A program made the position numbers and the translations under genes. The notes under the pieces were generated by a model. That model ran no database searches. It had not been told where the DNA came from and worked only from the letters and a program-made list of their open reading frames with translations. Positions 15,780 through 24,920 of a DNA stretch of 64,000 nucleotides are shown piece after piece (within the stretch, counting starts at the first letter, position 1; every line of letters begins with the position of its first letter). The DNA lies in NCBI GenBank assembly GCA_910584205.1, contig CAJUAA010000013.1:24432-88431 (forward strand), written 5' to 3'. Origin of the DNA: an uncultured Lachnospiraceae bacterium (GTDB taxonomy: Bacteria > Bacillota > Clostridia > Lachnospirales > Lachnospiraceae).

Positions 15780-17717
15780 CTAACGGCCGGCCGTCAGAAT
15801 CTTATCCAGTTGTTTTACTTCTCCGGTCTTCACCACTTCCACATGTTCCGGTTCGGAAACCAGTACGGCCGTAGTCAGATCATAGCCTGCATCCTTAATG
15901 GCTTTCATATCGAATTCCAAAAGCTTCTCGCCGGCTTTCACTTTGTCGCCGGATTCTTTCAGGGCACGGAAATGCTTTCCGTTCAGTTCTACCGTATTGA
16001 CTCCCACATGGATCAGAAGCTCTACCCCGTCATCACTCAGAAGCCCGATGGCGTGTCTGGTGTCAAATACCATGGAAATCTCACCGTCAAACGGAGCGAC
16101 TACCTCTCCTCTGGACGGAAGGATGCCAACCCCAACACCCACGGCGCCGGATGCAAAAGTCTCATCCTTGATCTCCGTATGCGGAACCGCAGTTCCTTCC
16201 ACCGGCGCATAGACGCAGCCCGGTTCTGTCTCGATGGTTTTCTCCGGTGCAGACGAAGCAGATGTTCCTTTCGCAGGAACAGGAGCCGTCTCCTTTTTCC
16301 CAATGGTCTTTCCAAGCATAATGGTCGCAGCAAACGCACATGCAATTGCGATCGCCATGGAGATCATGAACTGCAGCATGCAGTCCGGACGGATACAGAT
16401 TACGCCGATGACACCGCAGGGGCCCTGAGAAACGGACAGTACACCCACCAGAGTCGCATAAGCCGCTCCAATACCGCCGCCGATCAGCGCGCCGTAGAAC
16501 GGAAATCTCAGCTTCAGATTGACACCGAAGATCGCCGGCTCCGTAATTCCAAGGAAGGAAGAGATACCGGATGCGGACGCCATGCTCTTCATTTTCTGAT
16601 CATGCTTCATCAGGAACGTAACCGCCAGCGCAGCCGCGCCCTGCGCACAGTTTGCCGCCGCCACAACCGCAAAGGTCGGGGAACCGCCCAGCGTTCCGAT
16701 ATTCGCAAGAATCTGCGTCTCCGCCGTCACCAGACTGTGGTGCATGCCCGTGATAACCAGAAGCGGATAGGTAACGCCGTAGATCAGACCTCCCACAGCG
16801 CCCAGATCAAAGAACAGCCACATGACGGCATTGGTCATCATGTCACCGACACCCCGCATAACCGGTCCGATGAACAGGAAAGTCAACGCCCCCGCAATCA
16901 GTACGGACAACAGCGGAGTCACAATATTGTCCAGCATGGCAGGCACCACTTTACGCAGCTTTTTCTCTACCACAGCCAGACAGAAGGCGGAAGCAATGAC
17001 CGGAAGAACCGTTCCCTGATACCCCACCTTTGCCACTGAAAGCCCGAAGATATTCCAGTACGGAACGGTTCCGTCCAGAAGCGCCTGGCCGTATCCGTAT
17101 CCGTTCATCAGATCCGGATGAATCATGATGGCGCCAATGACCGCGCCCAGAATCGGCGTAGCCCCGAAAATTTTCGCTGCGGAAAAACCAATCAGCACCG
17201 GCAGAAACGTAAAGCCCGCATTGGAAAAGAGATTGACCATCTCCGCAAAATCCCTGATTGCCGGAAACGCCTCCACAAGCGACTGATCCGCGACGAACAT
17301 ACCCTGCGCCGTCAGAATATTGTTAATACCCATCAGAAGACCGGATGCAACCAGGGCCGGCAGGATCGGTACGAATACATCTGCCAGAGTCTTCAAAAGC
17401 TTCTGGATCGGATTCTGCTTCTGAGCCGCAACTTTCTTCAGCTCTTCCTTGGTCATCTCCTGGATGTTTGCCATCTGGATGAATTCGGCATAGACCTTGT
17501 TCACGATACCGGTTCCCAGAATGATCTGGAACTGTCCGCCGTTGTTAAAATTGCCTTTTACAAGGTCAATCTCTTCCAGCGCATCCTTGTTGATCAGCGA
17601 CTCGTCCTTCAAGACCAGCCGTAGTCTTGTCGCACAGTGAGCCGCACTGGCAATGTTGTCTTTTCCGCCCATGCATTCCAGTATTTCTCTGGCTGCCTTT
17701 GCATATTTCTCTTCCAC
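15780..17717 (-). CDS. PTS beta-glucoside/sucrose-type transporter EIIBCA
   Basis: A 645-residue sugar permease of the glucose-glucoside PTS family. EIIB is at ~1-85 with phosphorylated Cys28 in AAHCATRLRLV. EIIC is at ~105-460 and includes the sucrose/trehalose-type signature GITEPAIFGVNLKLRFPFYG. EIIA is at ~510-645 with the active His in LLIHVGVNTVELNGKHF. The start was set at GTG 17717 because AGGAGG lies 6 nt upstream; an ATG six codons earlier would place that site inside the gene. It is cotranscribed after a PhnP-like hydrolase gene, and with the divergent GH32-like gene it suggests uptake and phosphorylation of a sucrose- or fructoside-like sugar. Confidence 0.88.
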   Translation of the reverse strand: MEEKYAKAAREILECMGGKDNIASAAHCATRLRLVLKDESLINKDALEEIDLVKGNFNNGGQFQIILGTGIVNKVYAEFIQMANIQEMTKEELKKVAAQKQNPIQKLLKTLADVFVPILPALVASGLLMGINNILTAQGMFVADQSLVEAFPAIRDFAEMVNLFSNAGFTFLPVLIGFSAAKIFGATPILGAVIGAIMIHPDLMNGYGYGQALLDGTVPYWNIFGLSVAKVGYQGTVLPVIASAFCLAVVEKKLRKVVPAMLDNIVTPLLSVLIAGALTFLFIGPVMRGVGDMMTNAVMWLFFDLGAVGGLIYGVTYPLLVITGMHHSLVTAETQILANIGTLGGSPTFAVVAAANCAQGAAALAVTFLMKHDQKMKSMASASGISSFLGITEPAIFGVNLKLRFPFYGALIGGGIGAAYATLVGVLSVSQGPCGVIGVICIRPDCMLQFMISMAIAIACAFAATIMLGKTIGKKETAPVPAKGTSASSAPEKTIETEPGCVYAPVEGTAVPHTEIKDETFASGAVGVGVGILPSRGEVVAPFDGEISMVFDTRHAIGLLSDDGVELLIHVGVNTVELNGKHFRALKESGDKVKAGEKLLEFDMKAIKDAGYDLTTAVLVSEPEHVEVVKTGEVKQLDKILTAGR

Positions 17718-17823
17718 TCTAACTCCTCCTGTCATCGTTCTGCATCCACGCGGCCAGCGCCCGCGCAGATGCTGTTTTTACCGTTCCGCATCCGCCCCGG
17801 CAGATGCTTTTCTCAGCGCAGTC

Positions 17824-18657
17824 TCAAACACGCACGTTCATGCCGTCATAGGCGGCGGTCAACCCGTGTTCTGCCGCGAAGCGCTCCAGTTCCTCATGCG
17901 TCATCTTTCCATTATGGGAAAAATGGTTGATGACTTTCACCGTATCCGGACGGATACAGCCCCGTTCCTCCATCCGCCTGACAACCGTCAGGACATCCGG
18001 CAGGCCCATATGGTATTCCTTTGCATGATGCTTTCCCATGGTAGCGTCCAGGGATATAAGATCATAAGTACGCCCGAGGATGCAGTCCCATGCTTCCTGA
18101 CTCAGGTTCATCCCCGTATCGTGCCCGTACAGAAGGCTTTTTCCGTCCTTCTCGATCACATAGATCAAACAGGTCTCCCTCTTATCGTGATCCGCCGGAA
18201 CCGGGATAATATGATAACCGTCCGCCATAAAATCGGCAAACGGCTCCAGCCTTACGAACCGGACCGCATCATCCAGAGGGTGCACTTTAAACCGGTCGAT
18301 CAGCACCGCGTCGTAAAAAGCTTTCTCCGCCGCTTCGCTGCCGTATACCTGCAGGATTCCCTCTGCATAATGCCCGAAATGCTCATGCCGGTGGATCAGC
18401 TCCACGGGAAAGAAATGATCCATGTGGGAATGTGTGACCAGAAGATGCCGTATCTGTCCCAGCTGCAGGGAATACTTCAGTGCATGCATATAGGTATCCG
18501 GCGGAAGATCGATGAGAATCTTCCCGTCCACCAGTGCCTGCGTTCTGGTACGCAGCTCTTTTCCACCGACTTCCCTGGCCCTTCTGCAGATCTCACAATT
18601 ACAGAACAGCGCCGGCCAGCCTTCCGCCGATGCCGTTCCCAGATATTGTATCTCCAT
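17824..18657 (-). CDS. PhnP-like metallo-beta-lactamase-fold phosphodiesterase
   Basis: A 277-residue MBL-fold protein. The N-terminus GTASAEGWPALFCNCEICRRARE has the Cys-rich loop seen in PhnP-type cyclic phosphodiesterases (structural zinc). The catalytic metal motif is THSHMDHFFP. Further ligands are in PADHDKRETC, YGHDTG and INHFSHNG. The start is the ATG with AAAGGAG 7 nt upstream. It is first in an operon with the PTS gene and downstream of a LacI-type operator, so it probably processes a phosphorylated product of the imported sugar; this pairing is unusual and the substrate is unknown. Confidence 0.75.
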   Translation of the reverse strand: MEIQYLGTASAEGWPALFCNCEICRRAREVGGKELRTRTQALVDGKILIDLPPDTYMHALKYSLQLGQIRHLLVTHSHMDHFFPVELIHRHEHFGHYAEGILQVYGSEAAEKAFYDAVLIDRFKVHPLDDAVRFVRLEPFADFMADGYHIIPVPADHDKRETCLIYVIEKDGKSLLYGHDTGMNLSQEAWDCILGRTYDLISLDATMGKHHAKEYHMGLPDVLTVVRRMEERGCIRPDTVKVINHFSHNGKMTHEELERFAAEHGLTAAYDGMNVRV

Positions 18658-18742
18658 AAACAATCTCCTTTCCTACTCCTGCATGAATTATGCCCGTCAT
18701 ATTTTCCGGATTCTGCAGGCAGCATATACTTCAAAGTTTGAA

Positions 18743-18780
18743 TAACTAGTTACGTAACTAGTTAAGTTACCGGTTACTTT
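18743..18780. promoter_or_regulatory. tandem LacI-type operators of the MBL-PTS operon
   Basis: Two copies of the palindrome TAACTAGTTA (18743-18752 and 18755-18764) are followed by GTTACCGGTTAC (18767-18778). They lie immediately downstream of the minus-strand -10, where a bound repressor would block elongation. The core matches sites before the LacI and GH32 genes. Confidence 0.7.
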
Positions 18781-18788
18781 ATGATGTT

Positions 18789-18817
18789 ATATTAACACCG
18801 ATATGGATGGATGTCAA
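18789..18817 (-). promoter_or_regulatory. promoter of the MBL-PTS operon
   Basis: On the minus strand a perfect TTGACA (18817-18812), a 17-bp spacer and TAATAT (18794-18789). Transcription would start next to the operator cluster at 18743-18780. Confidence 0.75.
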
Positions 18818-18846
18818 CCGTATTTTTAAAAAAAGAGCAAAGAAAA

Positions 18847-18905
18847 TTACCGGTTACTTAACTGGTTATGACCCGGTTGATTTTTCCCTGCGTGCCTGCT
18901 ATACT
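18847..18905 (+). promoter_or_regulatory. operators and promoter of the LacI-family gene
   Basis: Repeated half-sites TTACCGGTTA (18847-18856), AACTGGTTA and CCCGGTTG run into a -35 TTGATT (18877-18882); the -10 TATACT is at 18900-18905 with a 17-bp spacer. This predicts autoregulation of the repressor gene at 18966. Confidence 0.65.
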
Positions 18906-18965
18906 TTAAGGAAGAATGCGATCCGGTCTCCGGATACTGTATCCTGCTTTGGGAGGTAAATCCGA

Positions 18966-19991
18966 ATGGATAAAAAAAAGATCACGTTTGCAGATATCGC
19001 AAAATACACAAATTTTTCAAAAACCACGATCTCCCGGTACTTCAATGATCCGGATTCGCTGACTCTGGAGAATCAGGAGATCATTGCCCAGGCATTAATT
19101 GATCTGAATTACCAGGAGAACAAGCTGGCAAAGGTATTCGCCAACGGCAAGAGCGAGTTTGTCGGCGTCATCGTTCCGAACCTTTACATGCATTATTACG
19201 CGGAAATGCTGAACCAGATTTTAAATACCTATGAAAAATTCGGCTACAAATTCCTGGTCTTTGTGGGCAACCATAAAAAAGAGATTGAACGGCAGTATCT
19301 CCGTGAGCTGCTGGCATACAAGATCGAAGGCATGATCATCTTAAGCCACACGATCCCTTCCGAAGAACTCGCTTCCTATCAGATTCCCCTGGTCACCATC
19401 GAACGGGAAGACCGGTATGTGAACAGCGTCAACACGGACAACTACATGGGCGCCGTGCAGGGAACCAGCCTGCTGCTCAAAAGCAAATGCGACGTGCTTC
19501 TGCACATCAACTCCCCGGTGGAAAAGGAGGTACCTTCTTACGGACGGATCCAGGGATTTCAGGATACCTGTATCGAACACGGAATCCGGCATGAAGTAAT
19601 CATCCGGAAGCTTGGACATTCTTATGAAGAGATTCATGCATCCATGTCCGAAATCCATGATTATATAAATCAAAAATACCCGGATCAGCGAAAAGGACTG
19701 TTTCTGGCAAATGATACGCTCGCCAACAGCATGCTGAACATTATCTTCCGGAAATACGGGCGGCTGCCGGAGGAATACCGCCTGATCGGTTTTGACGACT
19801 CTCCTGTGGCGGACCGCGCGATCCTTCCTATCAGCACCGTCGGCCAGCAGATCGACAAAATTGCCTTTGAAGCGATGGATCTTCTGGTATCTCTGATGAA
19901 TGAGCGAAAAAAACGCCGCCCCATGCCCCAGACGGAACCGGTTCATAAAAACATCACGCCGGTGCTGATCCGGCGGGAAACGACCGACTGA
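18966..19991 (+). CDS. LacI-family transcriptional regulator
   Basis: A 341-residue repressor. The N-terminal HTH is FADIAKYTNFSKTTISRYFN, with the hinge helix region near AKVFANGKSEFVGVIVPN. Residues ~60-330 are the periplasmic-binding-protein-like ligand domain (EGMIILS, TDNYMGA, IQGFQDTC, LFLANDTLANS, LIGFDDSPVA). Start ATG after GGAGGT. It lies between the MBL-PTS operon (divergent) and the GH32-like gene (same strand), and three clusters of near-identical CCGG-centred operators flank it, so it most likely controls all of them in response to the transported sugar. Confidence 0.9.
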   Translation: MDKKKITFADIAKYTNFSKTTISRYFNDPDSLTLENQEIIAQALIDLNYQENKLAKVFANGKSEFVGVIVPNLYMHYYAEMLNQILNTYEKFGYKFLVFVGNHKKEIERQYLRELLAYKIEGMIILSHTIPSEELASYQIPLVTIEREDRYVNSVNTDNYMGAVQGTSLLLKSKCDVLLHINSPVEKEVPSYGRIQGFQDTCIEHGIRHEVIIRKLGHSYEEIHASMSEIHDYINQKYPDQRKGLFLANDTLANSMLNIIFRKYGRLPEEYRLIGFDDSPVADRAILPISTVGQQIDKIAFEAMDLLVSLMNERKKRRPMPQTEPVHKNITPVLIRRETTD

Positions 19992-20027
19992 ACCGCATAA
20001 AAACCATTCTAAAAACCGAAAAATCTC

Positions 20028-20097
20028 TTGACAGATCCGTACAGGAATGATATTGTGTTCCACGTAAAGTAACCGGTCACTTTACCGGTTATTAAAG
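20028..20097 (+). promoter_or_regulatory. promoter and operators of the GH32-like gene
   Basis: TTGACA (20028-20033), a 17-bp spacer and TATTGT (20051-20056). Just downstream, AAAGTAACCGGTCACTTT and ACCGGTTATT form two operator-like sites (20066-20097). GTAACCGGTTAC is the perfect palindrome they approach. Confidence 0.75.
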
Positions 20098-20141
20098 ATT
20101 TGCAGATGCATGCATAAAACGGCTGCTGAAAGGAGAGCACA

Positions 20142-21569
20142 ATGAATCTGTTTTTTACCCCGCAAAACGCCAAGGCAGGCGACGTCATCCCTTTCTTTAA
20201 CGAAGCGACAAAAACTTTTGAAAACTATTACCTGAAACTCTGGAACCCCGGCGCCCCCGATGAGAAAGACAAGCTCCGGTGGCATCGGATCACTACGAAA
20301 GACCACTGTACATTTACCGAGACGCCCGTCAATATCCATGGAGGAACCGGCACAATCGTCCATTTTAACGGGATCTATCATATGTTTTACTGCACCTTTG
20401 ACAAAGAACCCCCTGCACAGTGGGCAAGACATGCGGTGAGCCGGGATCTTATCGAATGGGAAGATATTCCGGAAGACAGGTTCGGTCCGGACGGCACCAT
20501 CTACCGGATGTCCGACTGGCGGGATCCCTTTGTCTTCTGGAACGAGGAGGAGAAAAAATGGTGGATGCTGCTGGCGGCCCGTGAAAACAGCGCAACCGAG
20601 CGGAACGGATGCGTTGCGCTGTGCGTTTCCGACGATCTTTCCAGATGGGAATACCGGCCGCCGCTGTATTCACCCAAAATGTATCCGGCCGCAAACGAAT
20701 GCGTCGATCTGTTTCAAATGGGTGAATGGTACTATCTCATATACTCCAACTACTGCGACGGCTTCGGTACGTATTACCGGATGAGCAAAAGTCCGGCAGG
20801 CCCGTGGCTCCGCCCGGAAACAGATACCTTTGACGGAAGGGCGTTCTATGCAGGAAAGACAGTCAGCGACGGTATAAACCGCTATCTCTACGGCTGGAAC
20901 CCGACCAGAGGAGAAAACAAATGGCATTTTGATCCCACAGAGGATTATGGAAAAGACTACACCTGCTGGAACTGGGGAGGCTCCATTGTAGTCCACAGGC
21001 TGGTGCAGCACGAAGACGGAACTCTGGGCGTATGCCCCACTGACACTCTGATCCATGCTTTCGGAACAGGAGAAAAGACATCCTGGAAACCGCTGGACGG
21101 CATCTGGAAGATGAACGGCGACACTGCAGCATGCAGTTCGGATTCCGGCTATTCCTCCATCCTGTGCGGAAAACTGCCGCGCAGAGGCGTCGTACGTGCC
21201 AAAATAAAATACGAAGGCAGGCCCTCACGGTTTGGCATGGCCCTGCAGGTGGATGAAAAATTTGACAGGGGCTATTATCTGATGTTCGAACCGGCTTATC
21301 AGCGGATCGAATTCCGGTCCGGTCTCCGAACATCGGAGCGCGGCGGACAGCTCTTCCCTTATGCGGCGGAAATGGAACGTCCCCTTCGTCTGGAACCCGG
21401 AAAAGAATACGGGCTGGAATTATATATGGAAGATACGATTGCTCTTCTTTATGTAAACCGCGACGTTGCTTTCGGCTTCCGCATGTATAATGAAAAAGAA
21501 AAAAACCTCGGATGGTTCATTTCAGATGGCAGCATTCAGATCAGTCATGTGGAGATTGCCGGTGAATAA
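20142..21569 (+). CDS. glycoside hydrolase, GH32-like (clan GH-J) fructosidase
   Basis: A 475-residue protein with a five-bladed propeller at ~1-310 and a C-terminal beta-sandwich at ~320-475 (GVVRAKIKYEG ... GSIQISHVEIAG). The clan GH-J acidic triad is visible: the nucleophile in GDVIPFF (Asp14, replacing the common NDPNG form), SDWRDPFVFW (about 129) and the acid/base Glu in ANECVDLF (about 187). No signal peptide, so it acts in the cytoplasm on a transported, probably phosphorylated, beta-fructoside. The neighbouring PTS and LacI genes agree. Distinguishing GH32 from a GH43/68-like relative would need a profile search. Confidence 0.78.
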   Translation: MNLFFTPQNAKAGDVIPFFNEATKTFENYYLKLWNPGAPDEKDKLRWHRITTKDHCTFTETPVNIHGGTGTIVHFNGIYHMFYCTFDKEPPAQWARHAVSRDLIEWEDIPEDRFGPDGTIYRMSDWRDPFVFWNEEEKKWWMLLAARENSATERNGCVALCVSDDLSRWEYRPPLYSPKMYPAANECVDLFQMGEWYYLIYSNYCDGFGTYYRMSKSPAGPWLRPETDTFDGRAFYAGKTVSDGINRYLYGWNPTRGENKWHFDPTEDYGKDYTCWNWGGSIVVHRLVQHEDGTLGVCPTDTLIHAFGTGEKTSWKPLDGIWKMNGDTAACSSDSGYSSILCGKLPRRGVVRAKIKYEGRPSRFGMALQVDEKFDRGYYLMFEPAYQRIEFRSGLRTSERGGQLFPYAAEMERPLRLEPGKEYGLELYMEDTIALLYVNRDVAFGFRMYNEKEKNLGWFISDGSIQISHVEIAGE

Positions 21570-21575
21570 ATATCA

Positions 21576-21606
21576 GAAGCAGCATGGGATATTCCTGTGC
21601 TGCTTC
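21576..21606 (+). terminator. hairpin after the GH32-like gene
   Basis: A 9-bp stem GAAGCAGCA/TGCTGCTTC lies 7 bp after the stop codon, followed by CTGGCTCTTTTC. The T-run is displaced, so it is either a weak terminator or an mRNA 3' stabiliser. Confidence 0.5.
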
Positions 21607-21653
21607 CTGGCTCTTTTCACGCTTTCCAGAACAGAAAGTCTGAAATTTCAGGC

Positions 21654-21682
21654 TTGAACTGCGGGACATTTTCGGATATGAT
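21654..21682 (+). promoter_or_regulatory. promoter of the second MBL-fold gene
   Basis: TTGAAC (21654-21659), a 17-bp spacer and TATGAT (21677-21682), 51 bp before the start at 21733. No CCGG operator is present, so this gene may not belong to the LacI regulon. Confidence 0.6.
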
Positions 21683-21732
21683 AAAAGGGATTTTTACTGT
21701 CAGATATATCATTCACCGGGAGGTACCTGAAG

Positions 21733-22536
21733 ATGGAAAAACTGATCGTTCTCGGCACGGGAAACGCCCAGGCCGTCCACTGCTACAATACGTGCTTTGC
21801 CATGCAGAAAGGAGAAGAATACTTTCTCACCGACGCCGGCGGCGGAAACGGAATCCTGCTGGCTCTGGAAAAGCAGAACATCCCTCTGGAGAAGATCCAT
21901 CACATTTTTGTCACCCATGCCCACAACGACCACATTCTCGGCATGGTCTGGATCGTCCGGATGATCGCCACCAGCATGAATAAGGGAAACTATGAAGGCG
22001 ATCTGCATATTTACTGCCACCGGGAGCTGGTAGATACCATCAAGATCCTCTCCTGCCTGACCATCGGGAAAAAATTCACGGCGCATTTTGACAACCGTAT
22101 CCTGTTCCATGTGGTGGAAAGCGGCGACGAAAGAGAGATCCTGGGGGACCGCTTCACATTTTTTGACATCGGTTCCACCAAGGCAAAGCAGTTCGGCTAC
22201 CGGGTGCGGATGAACAACGGCGTGCAGCTCGCCTTTCCGGGCGACGAGCCTTACCATGAAGCGCTGCTGCCCTGGGTCGAAGGCGCCCAGTGGCTGCTCC
22301 ACGAGGCGTTCTGCCTGTACGGCCAGCGCGAACGCTTCAAGCCCTACGAAAAGCACCACAGCACGGTCATGGATGCCTGCAGGCTGGCAGAGGAGCTGCA
22401 CATCCCCAATCTGGTGCTCTGGCACACGGAGGACAAGGACCTGGCCCGCCGGAAGGATACCTACACGGCGGAAGGGCTGGAATATTATCACGGCAGCCTG
22501 TATGTGCCCAATGACGGAGAGATTCTGTCGTTTTAA
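21733..22536 (+). CDS. metallo-beta-lactamase-fold hydrolase (RNase Z-like)
   Basis: A 267-residue MBL-fold protein. Seen: LGTGNAQAVHCYNTCFAM at the N-terminus, the metal motif THAHNDHILGM (about residues 57-67), PGDEPYHE and LLHEAFCLYGQRERF in the middle, and the last ligand region LVLWHTEDKD. The order resembles ElaC/RNase Z-like hydrolases without the exosite arm, so a small-molecule or nucleotide substrate is more likely than tRNA. It follows the fructoside cluster but has its own promoter and terminator. Confidence 0.8.
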   Translation: MEKLIVLGTGNAQAVHCYNTCFAMQKGEEYFLTDAGGGNGILLALEKQNIPLEKIHHIFVTHAHNDHILGMVWIVRMIATSMNKGNYEGDLHIYCHRELVDTIKILSCLTIGKKFTAHFDNRILFHVVESGDEREILGDRFTFFDIGSTKAKQFGYRVRMNNGVQLAFPGDEPYHEALLPWVEGAQWLLHEAFCLYGQRERFKPYEKHHSTVMDACRLAEELHIPNLVLWHTEDKDLARRKDTYTAEGLEYYHGSLYVPNDGEILSF

Positions 22537-22537
22537 A

Positions 22538-22569
22538 AACAGGGGCTTTTTAAAGCCCCTGTTCTTTTT
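22538..22569 (+). terminator. intrinsic terminator
   Basis: A 12-bp stem AACAGGGGCTTT / AAAGCCCCTGTT with a very short loop, followed by CTTTTTC, directly after the MBL gene stop. Confidence 0.85.
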
Positions 22570-22609
22570 CTGATTTCTGCTGCTGCCATGTCCCATGGAT
22601 CAGCTCTTT

Positions 22610-24490
22610 CTATGCAGCTCCTGTCAGGTATTCCTGAATCACGATCTGGTAAAACGGGGACTTCCAGTCTTCCCGTTTCAGCTTTTCATACCATTCCCGG
22701 CGCGCTTCCTCACCCAGATAATCGAACAGAATACAGAAAAATCCGACATCGTCGTTTTCATAAGCCCGGGCTGCGTACGAATTGACCAGCGCTTCCTCCA
22801 GGCGTCCGTCTTCATGCAGGCATCCCAGCACAATGGACAGGACCGCCGCATGATCCTGTTCAAACGCTTTTTCCAGATAGTCCTTCTGACGGTCTGCGGA
22901 CAATTCTGAAATCATGGCTGAGAAACAGCCCATCTCGTCTTCTTCATAATATTTTGCCGTCAGGCCCTCCACGTCATATCCCACCTCTTCCACACTGCTG
23001 ATTATGGGACGCCGGATCCCGGACACCCGGCTGCCGTCCCTGCTCCGGAATTCTGAAAACTGCCTGCCAAGAACCTCCAGAAACGCTTCGTCCTCCATCC
23101 GGTCCCGGGCAGAATCCGCAAAGGATACATACAGCCTCTCCCCGTCCTCCAATGTAATTTCCTTTCCTGCGTACTGTGCTGCCGCTTCCTCCTTCAGATC
23201 GTAACCCACGAAAAACAGATACGGTGCCTGATAAAACACGCTCTGATAAAAGTTCCCGTCAAAAACGCCGGAAGTCAGCGGCCTTTCATTTTCTGCATCT
23301 CCTCCGCCGAAAAAACGAAGCGTTTCCGCATCGTTCTTTTCCCTATCCGTTCCCTCCGCATACGTTTCCTCCGTCTTCGGCCCGGCATACGCTCCAAGAA
23401 CCGCAGCGCTTCCTGTCACCCCCACGGCCAGCGCCATGGAAAGCGCTCTCACCCATCCTGTTTTTTTCCGATACGCCATGATCGCCTCCAGCCTCTCTTT
23501 TAAACGTTTTCCGCTCTCGTGCAGCGTCACCGCCCCCGCGCGGTGCACCCAGGGGCTGCAGGATCCCGCCGCGCCAAGCAGTGTGTCTCCATACGTTCTT
23601 TTTTCCTCTGCTGCCAGCATGTCCAGCACCGCCTCGTCACAGGCAAGCTCGCACACCCGGTCCATTTCCCGCTCCAGAAGCCGTACAAAAGGATTAAACC
23701 AGTGCAGGCAGACCGCAAGCTGCACCAGCCATTTGCAGCAGACGTCCCGCCTGCGATAATGGGACAGCTCATGCATCACGGTATAGCGGAACTCCTTCTC
23801 CGGCAGCTGCTCCGAGGGAAGGATCACCACGGGACGTACCCAGCCCATCAGCAGCGGTGAGGACAGCATGGGATGGATCCAAAGCTCCACCGTCCCTCTG
23901 ATCCCCATCTCCTCCGCAATCTGTCCAAACCGCTCCAGCAGCTCCGGCTTTGCAGGCACACCGCCTGCACGGGCGTACTGTGCAAAACTCTGATAGACGG
24001 TGATTTTCCGGATCAGCAGGAGCGCTGCCACTGCCAGCCAGAGAACGCCCGCATGTCTCAGAAGTCCGTCCGCGACCCGGAACGCCGACAAAGAGGCCTT
24101 ATATCCCTGCTCCTCCGGACCTGAAGCCCCATCACCGCTTCTGTCAGCTTCCTCTGTATCTTCAGACCTTTTCTCCATCAGTGGAGATACATCCGCTGCC
24201 TCTGATTCCGGCAAGTCCGACTCTGCCGGCACGGCTTCGAAATCCTCCTGCTGCCAGACGGCCTGCCCCGCATGGCGCTCCAGCTCTGCCAGCGCGCTGC
24301 CGGTCACATTAATCTCCATGGAAAACGGCACCAGCAGCCGCGCCACCGCCACCAGCCATATAGAATACTGCCACCGCCGGCTGAATTTCTTCCGAAACAC
24401 CCGGCAGAGCAGAAAAATACTGATGATCATCACTGTTCCGGAAAGCGACAGGGACAGGACCACCTTCCACATTTCATTCATGCAGCTCAC
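22610..24490 (-). CDS. BlaR1/M56-family membrane metallopeptidase with atypical C-terminal domain
   Basis: A 626-residue membrane sensor-protease. Transmembrane helices lie near 8-30, 38-58, 145-162 and ~340-360. The zinc-protease motif is VMHELSHYRRRD (about residue 240) with the downstream CELACDEAVL. The ~230 residues after the last helix are extracellular but show no penicillin-binding motifs (no SxxK or KTG), so the signal sensed is probably not a beta-lactam. The GTG start at 24490 overlaps the end of the BlaI-family gene by 17 bp; an ATG at 24481 is an alternative. It is expected to trigger inactivation of the repressor encoded upstream. Confidence 0.82.
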   Translation of the reverse strand: MSCMNEMWKVVLSLSLSGTVMIISIFLLCRVFRKKFSRRWQYSIWLVAVARLLVPFSMEINVTGSALAELERHAGQAVWQQEDFEAVPAESDLPESEAADVSPLMEKRSEDTEEADRSGDGASGPEEQGYKASLSAFRVADGLLRHAGVLWLAVAALLLIRKITVYQSFAQYARAGGVPAKPELLERFGQIAEEMGIRGTVELWIHPMLSSPLLMGWVRPVVILPSEQLPEKEFRYTVMHELSHYRRRDVCCKWLVQLAVCLHWFNPFVRLLEREMDRVCELACDEAVLDMLAAEEKRTYGDTLLGAAGSCSPWVHRAGAVTLHESGKRLKERLEAIMAYRKKTGWVRALSMALAVGVTGSAAVLGAYAGPKTEETYAEGTDREKNDAETLRFFGGGDAENERPLTSGVFDGNFYQSVFYQAPYLFFVGYDLKEEAAAQYAGKEITLEDGERLYVSFADSARDRMEDEAFLEVLGRQFSEFRSRDGSRVSGIRRPIISSVEEVGYDVEGLTAKYYEEDEMGCFSAMISELSADRQKDYLEKAFEQDHAAVLSIVLGCLHEDGRLEEALVNSYAARAYENDDVGFFCILFDYLGEEARREWYEKLKREDWKSPFYQIVIQEYLTGAA

Positions 24491-24854
24491 CCGCTTTCTC
24501 CCAGTAACGTCTCAGTTCTTCATAATCTTCCTCCGTCAGGCAGTCGGTCCGGATCAAAGCGGACACCAGCCCCTTGACATCTCCCTCATAGATCTTATTC
24601 ACAAAATGTTCCGTCTGCGTGATCCGGTATTCGTTCTCCGACACCAGCGCCGTATATTGATTCCGCCGGCCGATCTTGCCGGTTTTCAGATACCCCTTGT
24701 CCACCAGTCGGGACAGAAGGGTAATAATCGTATTTTTCGTCCAGTCCATCCCCTTCCCGGACAGAGCTTCCACGATCTGGGCGTACAGCGCCGTCCCTCC
24801 GTTCCCCCATATGGCTTTCATAAGCTCCAGTTCATAATCTGATACCTGCTGCAT
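24474..24854 (-). CDS. BlaI/MecI/CopY-family repressor
   Basis: A 126-residue winged-helix repressor. Seen: SDYELELMKAIWGNGGTALYAQI, TKNTIITLLSRLVDKGYL (recognition helix) and RRNQYTALVSENEYR (wing), then the C-terminal dimerisation helices. The promoter carries a large inverted repeat that fits autorepression. It is translationally overlapped with the M56 protease gene, the standard BlaI-BlaR1 arrangement. Confidence 0.88.
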   Translation of the reverse strand: MQQVSDYELELMKAIWGNGGTALYAQIVEALSGKGMDWTKNTIITLLSRLVDKGYLKTGKIGRRNQYTALVSENEYRITQTEHFVNKIYEGDVKGLVSALIRTDCLTEEDYEELRRYWEKAGELHE

Positions 24855-24920
24855 GATGTTCCTCCTTTCCTATCCTGTTTCCATACACTGCCGCATGATA
24901 AAAACCGTGCGCAGCACATT

